Shown one piece after another: positions 6,029-12,573 of a stretch of DNA of 12,573 bases. The notes under the pieces were generated by a model, which ran no database searches, was not told the origin of the DNA, and saw only the letters and a list, made by a program, of their open reading frames with translations. Within the stretch, counting starts at the first letter, position 1. Each line of letters starts with the position of its first letter. Position numbers and translations under genes: made by a program. Origin of the DNA: Nitriliruptoraceae bacterium (GTDB lineage: Bacteria; Actinomycetota; Nitriliruptoria; Nitriliruptorales; Nitriliruptoraceae); the NCBI GenBank assembly GCA_003554005.1, contig PWEU01000017.1, positions 1 to 12,573 on the forward strand, read 5' to 3'.

Positions 6029-9022
6029 GTGGCGGCTGACGATCAACGTGCCCTCCGGGGCCAGCTCGCCCGTGCCGGGCTGGAGCCCGAGCAGGCGCTG
6101 CCGCTCCTCGCCGACGCGGGGTTACTGCAGGATGGTCGCCCTGACCAGGGGTTGCTGGACGCGCTGTCCGAGGCGGCCGCACCCCATGACGCCCTGTCAT
6201 CGGTGTCGGCGCTCGCCCGCTGCGACCACGCGCTGTACGAGCGCGTGCGTGCCGACGCCGACTGGTTCGGACGGGTCGTCGCCGTCGCCGGGGCCTCCCG
6301 CCCGCTGGGCGATCTGCTGGGGCGGTTCGGCGACGCGGTGGACGCGCTGCGCACCCTCGACCAGGTCGAGGTCGGTCCGACGGCGGATGCCGTCGCCGAG
6401 GTGGTCGCCGCCAGCGAGGATCCGGGCGAGCAGGCCGCGGGGATCTCGGCGATCCGCCGGCGTGCCACGGCCGACCTGGCCGGTCGTGACCTCACCGGCG
6501 CGGCCACGCTGGACGAGGTCGGCGCCGAGCTGGCCCGGCTGGCCGAAGGTGTCCTGAGCGGCACCCTGAGGGCGGTCCACCGACGGGTGGCCGGGGACAC
6601 GCCGGCGGCGCGGATCGCGGTCATCGGGATGGGCAAGCTCGGCGGGCTGGAGCTGAACTACGTCTCCGACGTGGACGTGGTGTTCGTGCACGAACCGACC
6701 GACGATGCCGATGAGGAGGCGGCTGCCCGCGAGACCAAGCAGGTGCTGACCACCCTGCTGGAGCTGCTCAACGCGTCCACCACCATGGGGCGCGCCTACG
6801 ACGTCGACCCCACGCTCCGGCCCGAAGGGCGTGCCGGGCCCCTGTCTCGTCGGGTCGCCTCCTTCGAGGCCTACTGGGAGCGCTGGGCCAAGACCTGGGA
6901 GTTCCAGGCGCTCCTGAAGGCCCGCCCCGTTGCGGGGGACCTCGAGCTCGGTGAGGAGCTGCTCCGGGCCGCCGACCCCTACGTCTGGCCCGAGCACCTC
7001 GATCCCGAGGTGATCGCGGAGATCCGGCGCATGAAGGGCAGGATCGAGGCCAAGCCGGAGGTCCGGCGTCACGGGGAGCGGCAGCTGAAGCTGGGACCCG
7101 GGGGGATCCGCGACATCGAGTTCACCGTGCAGCTGCTCCAGCTGGTCCACGGCCGGGGCGACCGCTCGTTGCGGCTGACGGGCACCCTGCCGACCCTGGA
7201 GGCGCTCGTCGCCAACGGCTACGTCGACGAGGACGACGCCGACGCCTTCGCCGACGCCTACCGGACGCTGCGCACGGTCGAGCACCGGCTCCAGCTCGCC
7301 CACGAGCGTCGCACCCACACGATCCCCGACCACCCCGAGCGGCAGGAGTGGCTGGCGCGCACCCTCGGCTACCGGGCCGAGGGGGACGCCACCGCCCGTG
7401 AACCCTTCCTCGCCGAGCTGGCCCGGGTCCAGCACCAGGTCTCGGCGTTGCACGCGCGGCTGTTCTACCGGCCCCTGCTGGAGACCTACGCCAGCGTCCC
7501 CGCCCGCGCCGCCGGGGTGAGCGTGCCGGGAGAGATCAGCGCGATGGGGGAGGAGGCGGCGATCGAGCGCCTGCGCGCGATCGGCTTCCGGGATGCGGCC
7601 GCCGCGCTGCGCGACATCGGTTCGATGACCGGGGGCGTCTCACGGCGTGCCAGGACCGTGCGGGCGGTCCTGCCCGCGGTGCTGCTGGTGCTCCAGGACA
7701 CCCCCGACCCCGACGCGGGGCTGACCGCGTTCCGGCGGCTCGTGGAGGCGCAGGGTGACTCCAGCGAGCTGCTCGCCTACCTGCGTGACCACCCCGACTC
7801 GGCCGATCTGGTCGGGCGGGTGCTCGGGACCAGCCCGGTGGCCGGGGAGCTGCTGGTCAGCCAACCCCAGGGGGTCGACTGGTTGCGTGACGGCCGGGTG
7901 CGCGACCAGCCGCGGACCCGCGACGAGCTGGTGAAGCTCGCGGTGGGTCGGCTGCACTGGCAGGACACCACCGCGGCGCTGCGGCGGTTCAAGCGTCACG
8001 AGCTGCTCAGGATCGTGCTCCGGGACCTGTCGGGGGGCACGACCGTCGGTGGTGTGGGTGAGGAGCTCACGGCGTTGGGGGAGGCCTGCCTGACCGGTGC
8101 GCTGCGTGACGAGCTGCGCCGCCAGGCCCGGTCCCGCGACCTGTCGGGACCCGACGAGCTCCCCGTCAGCATCGCGATCATCGGGATGGGCAAGCTCGGC
8201 GGGCAGGAGCTGCACTACGTCTCCGACCTCGACGTGCTGTTCGTGCACGAGGTGACCGAGGGCGCCGACCCGCAGGAGGCGACCAGGCTGGCCCTGGAGA
8301 TCGCCGGCAACGTGATGCGGTCGCTGTCGGCCATCACCTCCGAGGGCACCGCCTTCGAGGTCGATGCGGACCTGCGTCCCGAGGGCCGCAGCGGGCCGTT
8401 GTCGCGGTCCTTCGCCTCCTACCTGTCCTACTGGGAGCGGTGGGCCGAGCCCTGGGAGCACCAGTCGCTGCTCAGGGCCCGCCCCGTCGCCGGTGATCGT
8501 GACCTCGGGCGACGGCTGGTCGCCGCGGCCGAGCGGCACGCCTACCCCGCGGACCCGGGCCAGGTCGCGGTGCCGATGCGGCGGATGAAGGCGCGGCTGG
8601 AGAAGGAGCGCCTCCCGCGTCGGGTCACCCCCGAGCGGCACCTCAAGCTCGGCCCCGGCGGCCTGTCCGACGTCGAGTGGACCGCGCAGCTCAAGCTCCA
8701 GCAGCATGGTGGTAGCGATCCCGGCCTGAGGACCCCGGGCACCATGGGGGCGATCGACCGGCTGCAGGACGCCGGTCTCCTCGAGCACCGCGATGCCGAC
8801 TGGCTGCGGGACGGGTACCGGTTCCTGTCCGAGCTGCGCAACCGGATGTACCTGCGTCGGCACCGTGACGTCGATGTCCTGCCGTCCTCGCAGCTCCAGC
8901 TCGAGACCCTGGCGCGGGCGATGGGCTACGGGCGAGGTGGCTGGCAGGAGCTCGAGGAGGACCGTCGCCGGCACGCTCGTCACGTCCGGGCGGTCTGCGA
9001 GCGGGAGTTCTACGGCCTCTAG
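6029..9022 (+). CDS. glnE: Bifunctional glutamine synthetase adenylyltransferase/deadenylylase
   Basis: Cytosolic enzyme that adenylylates glutamine synthetase to lower its activity and removes the AMP again. The 997-residue length matches actinobacterial GlnE (994 in M. tuberculosis). It has two homologous nucleotidyltransferase halves. The first has IGMGKLGG at 199-206 with the Asp pair SDVDVVF (Asp214, Asp216); the second has IGMGKLGG at 718-725 with SDLDVLF (Asp733, Asp735). Each is followed by YWERWA, an RRMK.R segment and a KLGPGG..D.E motif. By analogy with the enteric enzyme the N-terminal half would be deadenylylase and the C-terminal half adenylylase. The GTG at 6029 is the first in-frame start after the glnA2 stop; its ribosome site is weak, which suggests translational coupling. 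The operon partner lacks the target Tyr, so a separate GlnA is the expected substrate. Both active sites look intact. Confidence 0.96.
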   Translation: MAADDQRALRGQLARAGLEPEQALPLLADAGLLQDGRPDQGLLDALSEAAAPHDALSSVSALARCDHALYERVRADADWFGRVVAVAGASRPLGDLLGRFGDAVDALRTLDQVEVGPTADAVAEVVAASEDPGEQAAGISAIRRRATADLAGRDLTGAATLDEVGAELARLAEGVLSGTLRAVHRRVAGDTPAARIAVIGMGKLGGLELNYVSDVDVVFVHEPTDDADEEAAARETKQVLTTLLELLNASTTMGRAYDVDPTLRPEGRAGPLSRRVASFEAYWERWAKTWEFQALLKARPVAGDLELGEELLRAADPYVWPEHLDPEVIAEIRRMKGRIEAKPEVRRHGERQLKLGPGGIRDIEFTVQLLQLVHGRGDRSLRLTGTLPTLEALVANGYVDEDDADAFADAYRTLRTVEHRLQLAHERRTHTIPDHPERQEWLARTLGYRAEGDATAREPFLAELARVQHQVSALHARLFYRPLLETYASVPARAAGVSVPGEISAMGEEAAIERLRAIGFRDAAAALRDIGSMTGGVSRRARTVRAVLPAVLLVLQDTPDPDAGLTAFRRLVEAQGDSSELLAYLRDHPDSADLVGRVLGTSPVAGELLVSQPQGVDWLRDGRVRDQPRTRDELVKLAVGRLHWQDTTAALRRFKRHELLRIVLRDLSGGTTVGGVGEELTALGEACLTGALRDELRRQARSRDLSGPDELPVSIAIIGMGKLGGQELHYVSDLDVLFVHEVTEGADPQEATRLALEIAGNVMRSLSAITSEGTAFEVDADLRPEGRSGPLSRSFASYLSYWERWAEPWEHQSLLRARPVAGDRDLGRRLVAAAERHAYPADPGQVAVPMRRMKARLEKERLPRRVTPERHLKLGPGGLSDVEWTAQLKLQQHGGSDPGLRTPGTMGAIDRLQDAGLLEHRDADWLRDGYRFLSELRNRMYLRRHRDVDVLPSSQLQLETLARAMGYGRGGWQELEEDRRRHARHVRAVCEREFYGL

Positions 9023-9067
9023 GTGGGCAACGCGCCGTTGGGTGCACGCTGGCGGCTGCGCAGGTCC

Positions 9068-9073
9068 TAGGCT
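9068..9073 (+). promoter_or_regulatory. Candidate -10 for the hydrolase-HAD-DoxX operon
   Basis: TAGGCT lies 25 nt before the chosen GTG, in the 75-nt gap after glnE. It would start transcription near 9080, with the ribosome site AGGAGG at 9084-9089 inside the leader. No clear -35 is visible, and read-through from glnE cannot be excluded since no strong terminator separates them. Confidence 0.35.
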
Positions 9074-9083
9074 GTGGCCGGGC

Positions 9084-9089
9084 AGGAGG
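9084..9089 (+). promoter_or_regulatory. Ribosome binding site deciding the hydrolase start
   Basis: A full AGGAGG lies 8 nt before GTG 9098. Upstream in-frame GTG codons at 9074 and 9089 overlap or precede this site and lack one of their own, so 9098 is taken as the start. Confidence 0.7.
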
Positions 9090-9097
9090 TGTTGCCG

Positions 9098-10066
9098 GTG
9101 TGGCGTGAGGGCTACGTACGGGGGGGCGATACCCGGTTCTACGTCCGTGCGCTCGGATCCCCCCAGTGGAGGGAGCCCGTCGGCGCCGCCGGAGGCGTCG
9201 GCAACGGCGCCTCGGAGGAACCCAGGGACGACCTGGTCCTGCTGCTCCACGGGTGGCCCCAGGACGGGTCCAGCTGGGCCGCCGTCGCGCCGCGACTGGC
9301 GGCGGCCGGCTACCGCGTCGTCTGTCCCGACCTCAAGGGCTTCGGTCGGTCCGACACCCCCCACAGCGGCTACGACCCGGCCACCCTCGCCGACGAGATC
9401 GCGCAGCTGATCCGCAACCTCCATGCACGCAAGGCGGTGCTGGTCGGCCACGACTGGGGTGGCGCGATCGCGCTGGCCACCGCCTTCCGGCATCCTGGCC
9501 GGGTAGGGGCCCTGGTCGTCGCGTCCTCCCCGTTCCGCCAGCTCGATCTGACCGTGTCCTGGCACGTGCCGCTGTTCAACCTGCCACTGGCACCTCAACT
9601 GGCGTTCAAGCTGGCTGGGCGGCCACTGACCAGGGCCGCGATCCGCTACTCGGCCGTGGTGCAGACCCCCTTCGACGAGGCCGCGATGGATCGCTACGCC
9701 GACGCGGTGACCGTCGATCCCGCCGCCTGGCTGGCCTACTACCGCACGTTGTCGCGCAAGGCTCTGGTGGACTGGGGGATCAGGAAGGTGCGCCGGCGGG
9801 TCCGCTTCCTCACCTCACCGCGCGAGCCGCACCGGCTGCGGGTCCCGGCCGCGGTCATCTGGGGCGAGGAGGACCGGGTCACCCCCTTCCACCTCGCCGG
9901 CCGGGTCGCCCACGACCTCGATGCCAGGCTCGTCGCCATCCCCGGGGTGGGCCACCTCGTCCACGAGGAGGCACCGGAGGTCGTCAGCGACGTGGTGCTC
10001 GACCTCGCCGGTCCCGGTCCGCTGGACCCCGGTGCCGCTCGGCTCGGTTCGACGGACATCGGGTGA
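9098..10066 (+). CDS. Alpha/beta hydrolase with Asp nucleophile, epoxide-hydrolase-like
   Basis: Soluble alpha/beta-hydrolase-fold enzyme of 322 residues. The oxyanion segment is HGWPQDG (51-57), the nucleophile elbow is GHDWGG with Asp119, the acid is probably Asp259 (WGEEDRVTP) and the base is His286 (GVGHLVHEE). An Asp nucleophile marks the epoxide hydrolase / haloalkane dehalogenase branch rather than esterases or lipases. HGWP, rather than the HGNP of haloalkane dehalogenases, favours an epoxide hydrolase, which would also need cap-domain Tyr residues (candidates in AWLAYYRTL). An unusual Gly/Ala-rich stretch (about 22-44) sits between the first strands. The stop overlaps the next gene's start in GTGA, so this is the first cistron of a coupled operon with a HAD enzyme and DoxX. 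Fold and nucleophile are clear; the substrate is unknown. Confidence 0.9.
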   Translation: MWREGYVRGGDTRFYVRALGSPQWREPVGAAGGVGNGASEEPRDDLVLLLHGWPQDGSSWAAVAPRLAAAGYRVVCPDLKGFGRSDTPHSGYDPATLADEIAQLIRNLHARKAVLVGHDWGGAIALATAFRHPGRVGALVVASSPFRQLDLTVSWHVPLFNLPLAPQLAFKLAGRPLTRAAIRYSAVVQTPFDEAAMDRYADAVTVDPAAWLAYYRTLSRKALVDWGIRKVRRRVRFLTSPREPHRLRVPAAVIWGEEDRVTPFHLAGRVAHDLDARLVAIPGVGHLVHEEAPEVVSDVVLDLAGPGPLDPGAARLGSTDIG

Positions 10067-10725
10067 CGGTGGCGGTCCCGGGCGAAGCGGTCGTGTTCGA
10101 CTGCGACGGCACCCTGGCCGACACCGAGCCGATCTCCGATCGGGCGTGGGCGGACGTGCTGGGTGGACTCGGGTACGAGCCGACCGCGATGGACCGGCTC
10201 GCCACGGTCGGCCGGCCCTACGCGGCGACCTTCGCGCACTTCGCCCCCCGCGCGCAGCTCGGGGACCCCGCGGTGTTCCGGCAGCAGCTCCGGGCCAGGT
10301 TCCTGGAGCGCTTCGGCTCCGAGCTGCGGCTGTTCGACGACGCCATCGAGGTGCTGCGCGCCGTGGCGGCGGGCGGGCTCCCCGTGGCGGTCGCATCCTC
10401 GTCCACCCGGGCCCACGTGCAGCGGGTGCTGGATCGTGCGGACCTGACCGACCTGGTGACGGCGATCGTCGGTGCCGAGGACGTGCAACAGCACAAGCCG
10501 CATCCCGAGCCGTACCTGCTGGCGGCCGCGAAGCTCCAGGTGACGGCGCGTCACTGCCGCGCCGTCGAGGACACCGAGGTCGGTGTCACCAGCGCGCGCG
10601 CCGCCGGCATGCACACCATCGCCGTGCTGCGGGGCCACGTCCCCGCCGCCGCGCTCGGGCACGCCGACCGGGTCGTCGAGACCCTAACCATCGCGGATCT
10701 GGAGCCACTGACATGGACGTCCTGA
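10063..10725 (+). CDS. HAD-superfamily phosphatase/phosphomutase
   Basis: Cytosolic 220-residue HAD hydrolase of the subfamily that includes beta-phosphoglucomutase, CbbY and sugar-phosphate phosphatases. Motif I is FDCDGTLADTEP with nucleophile Asp13 and general acid Asp15. A helical C1 cap follows (about 20-90). Motif II is Ser112 in VASSSTR, motif III is Lys145 in KPHPEPYLLAA and motif IV is VEDTEVG (Glu169, Asp170). The last has Thr where EDS is usual, a common variation. The start GTG (10063-10065) shares GTGA with the hydrolase stop, so translation is probably coupled; a second GTG at 10069 is possible. The gene overlaps doxX by 13 nt. Substrates cannot be told from sequence; a phosphorylated small molecule is expected. 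Confidence 0.92.
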   Translation: MTVAVPGEAVVFDCDGTLADTEPISDRAWADVLGGLGYEPTAMDRLATVGRPYAATFAHFAPRAQLGDPAVFRQQLRARFLERFGSELRLFDDAIEVLRAVAAGGLPVAVASSSTRAHVQRVLDRADLTDLVTAIVGAEDVQQHKPHPEPYLLAAAKLQVTARHCRAVEDTEVGVTSARAAGMHTIAVLRGHVPAAALGHADRVVETLTIADLEPLTWTS

Positions 10726-11237
10726 CCGGTCCCGAGATCGACGCTGGCCTGCTCCTGCTCCGGGTGCTGGTCGGGGTGACGTTCGCCCTGCACGGCTTCC
10801 AGAAGCTGTTCGGGTGGTTCGGCGGCGGAGGGCTTGACGGCACGGCCGCCTGGTTCGCGGCGCTGGGCTTCGGCAGCGGCCTCAGCGCCGCCGTGATGGC
10901 CGGCGCAGGCGAGGTCGCCGGTGGGCTCGGCCTGGCAGCCGGTCTGCTGACGCCGCTGGCCGCGGCGGCGATGGCCGGCACCATGACCACCGCCGCGCTG
11001 GTGAACAACGCGGACGCCGGGTTCTGGTCGGTGAACAAGGGATGGGAGCTCAACGGCTACCTGATCGTCATCGCGGCCGCCGTCGCGGTGACCGGCCCGG
11101 GTGTCTACTCCCTGGACCACCTCCTCGGCCTGCACCAGCTGGCCGGGCCCGTCGTGGGCGGCGGGGCCGTGCTGGTCGGCATCGTCGGTGGGTGGCTGCG
11201 CTGGACCACCCGCGACCGCTCCGGCGAGGGCGGCTGA
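10713..11237 (+). CDS. DoxX-family membrane protein
   Basis: Small integral membrane protein of 174 residues. The family signature is near the N-terminus: a first membrane helix (about 11-31) running into LHGFQKLFGWFGGGGL and then AAWFAALGF. Further hydrophobic helices lie at about 57-79, 81-97, 114-132 and 146-168, so four or five spans. DoxX relatives are linked to redox or thiol stress (for example the mycobacterial membrane-associated oxidoreductase complex) and to quinol-oxidase subunits, but most members have no assigned function. The ATG at 10713 is inside the HAD gene, 8 nt after GGAG, and the overlap implies co-expression. It is the last gene of the operon; 15 nt separate it from a convergent gene with no hairpin seen between them. 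Confidence 0.9.
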   Translation: MDVLTGPEIDAGLLLLRVLVGVTFALHGFQKLFGWFGGGGLDGTAAWFAALGFGSGLSAAVMAGAGEVAGGLGLAAGLLTPLAAAAMAGTMTTAALVNNADAGFWSVNKGWELNGYLIVIAAAVAVTGPGVYSLDHLLGLHQLAGPVVGGGAVLVGIVGGWLRWTTRDRSGEGG

Positions 11238-11252
11238 CCCGGACCGACCGAC

Positions 11253-12221
11253 TCAGGGACGCAGATGGGTAGCGGCGAAGGCGAGCTCCTGGCGCACCCG
11301 GTGGGAGCCGCCACCGTCGTGCCCGTCGAAGGGGTAGGCGAGCATGGTCACCTCCCCGCCATGATGGTTGGCGGCGGCGTAGACCGTCGACGGTGGGCAG
11401 ATCGCGTCGGCCAGTCCGGCGGTGATCAGGGTCGGAGCGCGTAGGCGACGGGTGTGGTTGACGATGTCGTGGTACGCCAGTGTCGCGAACACCTGGGGGA
11501 CGTGGTCGGGGTGGGTCGTGCAGTAGTTGGTGAGCTCCGCGTAGGGCTCCTCGTCGGTGAGGTCGACGGCCCGCCGGATGTGGGCCAGGAAGGGGACCGC
11601 GGCCATGACCGCCGACACCGGCGCCGCCAGGTGGGCCGCGGCCAGCGCGAGCCCGCCGCCCTGGCTGACCCCGGCCACCCCGATGCGCTCTGGATCGACC
11701 ACCTCCAACCCGCGGGCGACCTCGATGGCCCGGGCGGCGTCCACGAACAGCCGCGTGAGGTAGGCGGTCGCCGGGTCGAGGATGCCCCGGGTGAGGTAGC
11801 CCGGGCCCGCGGGGTGCCCGAGGTCCTGCGGGTCGGCGGTCACGCCCTCGTTCGAGCTCGAGCCCTGGCCGCGGCTGTCCATGATCAGGTGGGCGTAGCC
11901 GGCGGCGGACCACACCAGCCGGTCGTGGGGCAGACCCCGCCCGCCGCCGTAGCTCGCGAACTCGACGATGGCCGGCACGGGGCCCTCCCGGTGGGCGGGC
12001 AGCAGCAGCCACGCGGCGACCGGGGTCCCGCCGTAGCCGGCGAACCGGAGGTCGTGCACCTCGATGGTCCGCAGCGGGGTGCTGACCTGGGCGGTCCGCA
12101 CGTCGAGGTGGTGGGTGCGCGCCTGGGTGAGCTGGTCCGCCCAGAAGGCGGCGAAGTCAGCGGGTTCCGCGATGTCGGGTCGGTACCGCTCGAGCTCGGC
12201 GAGCGGTAGATCGGTCAGCAC
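11253..12221 (-). CDS. CE7-family esterase (acetylxylan esterase / cephalosporin C deacetylase-like)
   Basis: A 322-residue alpha/beta hydrolase matching carbohydrate esterase family 7 in length and layout. The N-terminus (LTDLPLAELERYRPD, then DFAAFW) is typical of the family. Further marks are the RGQG motif (about 117-120), the nucleophile Ser186 in GVSQGG, Asp272 in AGLADAICPPSTVY and His301 in FDGHDGGG. The family usually shows HE at the last position; here it is HD. CE7 enzymes remove acetyl groups from xylo-oligosaccharides and small acetylated compounds and are usually cytosolic hexamers; no signal peptide is visible here, which agrees. GTG at 12221 is preferred because GGAG lies 7 nt upstream and family alignment begins there; ATG at 12251 and GTG at 12242 are alternatives. 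No sugar-transport or glycosidase genes are adjacent, so the substrate is open. Confidence 0.92.
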   Translation of the reverse strand: MLTDLPLAELERYRPDIAEPADFAAFWADQLTQARTHHLDVRTAQVSTPLRTIEVHDLRFAGYGGTPVAAWLLLPAHREGPVPAIVEFASYGGGRGLPHDRLVWSAAGYAHLIMDSRGQGSSSNEGVTADPQDLGHPAGPGYLTRGILDPATAYLTRLFVDAARAIEVARGLEVVDPERIGVAGVSQGGGLALAAAHLAAPVSAVMAAVPFLAHIRRAVDLTDEEPYAELTNYCTTHPDHVPQVFATLAYHDIVNHTRRLRAPTLITAGLADAICPPSTVYAAANHHGGEVTMLAYPFDGHDGGGSHRVRQELAFAATHLRP

Positions 12222-12401
12222 GGTCTCGCTCCTGTCGGTCACCCTGCACATGTGGTGGTCGGGGTCGCTGCGAGCAGCGAATGGTCAGCGCGTCCGGCAG
12301 GGCCCGGGCGCGATGCCGGGGGCTGACATCGGGGCGTCGTAGCTCCCACGAGGCCAGCCAACGTGCGTCGAACCCGGGAACGGTCTCCTCCATGGGGATG
12401 G

Positions 12402-12407
12402 ACCGTA
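12402..12407 (-). promoter_or_regulatory. Candidate -10 upstream of the CE7 esterase
   Basis: TACGGT on the minus strand fits TAnnnT. Transcription would begin close to the ATG at 12393, so the message would either be leaderless for a small frame or carry a long leader for the esterase. No -35 is recognisable. Confidence 0.2.
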
Positions 12408-12477
12408 GCGTGGGCGAGGGGGCACGCTGGGCGGCCACGTGACCCACAGGACCTCGCCGGCCCGGGTGGACACCGCA

Positions 12478-12509
12478 GGGCCGGCCCCGCAGATCGCGGG
12501 TGCCGGCCC
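12478..12509. terminator. GC-rich hairpin, possible terminator
   Basis: GGGCCGGC-CCCGC (12478-12490) pairs with GCGGG-T-GCCGGCCC (12496-12509): 13 bp interrupted by one bulged T, with the loop AGATC. No T-run follows on either strand. It may be a second, backup terminator for the gene entering from the right, or a structured intergenic element. Confidence 0.5.
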
Positions 12510-12530
12510 CAAGGGTGGTGCGCGGAGCGT

Positions 12531-12556
12531 CGCTCGGACCTCGTCGGGTCCGGGCG
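12531..12556 (-). terminator. Hairpin just after the minus-strand stop at 12561
   Basis: CGCTCGGACC (12531-12540) and GGTCCGGGCG (12547-12556) form a 10-bp stem with one G-U pair and the loop TCGTCG. It starts 4 nt past a possible minus-strand stop codon (12561-12563), the usual place for an intrinsic terminator, though there is no T-run. Confidence 0.5.
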
Positions 12557-12560
12557 TGGC

Positions 12561-12573
12561 TCAGATGTCGAAG
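12561..12573 (-). CDS. Possible C-terminus of a gene cut by the window edge
   Basis: Read on the minus strand the last 13 bases give a partial codon and then Phe-Asp-Ile-stop (TTC GAC ATC TGA). The only support for a gene is the hairpin that follows immediately. Four codons are far too few to name a product. Confidence 0.3.

Larger units (their letters stand above)
12222..12560. other. Gene-poor stretch upstream of the CE7 esterase
   Basis: These 339 bp hold no gene I can support. On the minus strand TACGGT (12407 to 12402) is a possible -10 for the esterase; it would give a leader of about 170 nt. It also sits 8 nt before an ATG at 12393 that opens a 78-codon frame running into the esterase gene in another frame. 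The right part contains the two hairpins listed separately. Short open frames here lack family resemblance. Confidence 0.45.

Noticed and set aside
9028..9040. Small hairpin CAACG-CGC-CGTTG after glnE as a terminator.
   Set aside because: Only 5 bp with a 3-nt loop and no T-run; too weak to claim.
7640..9598. A 652-codon minus-strand open frame opposite glnE.
   Set aside because: It is antisense to conserved GlnE motifs, with the low-complexity composition of a shadow frame and no family resemblance.
12285..12512. A 75-codon minus-strand frame upstream of the esterase as a gene.
   Set aside because: Pro/Gly-rich composition, no family resemblance, and it runs through the first hairpin.
1..12573. 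An undescribed defence, mobile or biosynthetic system.
   Set aside because: Every substantial coding region belongs to a known family with intact motifs; no repeats, integrase, transposase, toxin-antitoxin pair or atypical composition was seen. Novelty, if any, lies in regulation and gene grouping.

Overview
The window is about 12.6 kb of very GC-rich chromosomal DNA, with GTG starts used as freely as ATG and G or C in most third codon positions. The pairing of a GlnA2-type glutamine synthetase directly with glnE is known from actinobacteria such as Mycobacterium. Together these point to a high-GC Actinomycetota genome; I cannot name the genus, and a deep-branching class is possible. I see no tRNA, rRNA, CRISPR array, insertion sequence, phage gene or attachment site. 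Codon and base usage look uniform, so this reads as core chromosome rather than an accessory island.

Left part (1-9022): nitrogen assimilation. A glutamine-dependent NAD+ synthase (nadE, minus strand) is divergent from an ammonium transporter (amt, plus strand). Their shared 177-bp gap holds four GAAAC-like half-sites in exact 11-bp register, resembling the binding array of the actinobacterial nitrogen regulator GlnR. amt ends at a strong bidirectional hairpin. On its other side lies a convergent secernin/C69-type Ntn-hydrolase (minus strand), divergent in turn from glnA2-glnE (plus strand). GlnA2 makes glutamine from glutamate and ammonium. GlnE is the bifunctional adenylyltransferase that controls glutamine synthetase, but GlnA2 has Phe where the adenylylated Tyr would be, so GlnE's substrate should be another synthetase elsewhere. 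Ammonium entry (Amt), fixation (GlnA2), control (GlnE), a glutamine-consuming enzyme (NadE) and a possible peptide or amide hydrolase are therefore grouped together. No PII gene (glnK) accompanies amt here.

Middle-right part (9068-11237): a compact three-gene plus-strand operon encodes an Asp-nucleophile alpha/beta hydrolase (epoxide-hydrolase-like), a HAD phosphatase or phosphomutase, and a DoxX-family membrane protein. The first two overlap by 4 nt and the last two by 13 nt, implying translational coupling. Its substrates are unknown.

Right end (11253-12573): a convergent minus-strand carbohydrate-esterase family 7 (acetylxylan esterase / cephalosporin C deacetylase-like) enzyme follows. 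Then comes a roughly 340-bp stretch without a convincing gene, carrying two strong hairpins. The last bases may be the final codons of another minus-strand gene.

I do not see a clearly undescribed system. The observations most worth checking are the 11-bp-phased array between nadE and amt, the secernin-like hydrolase inside the nitrogen cluster, and the modified GlnA2.
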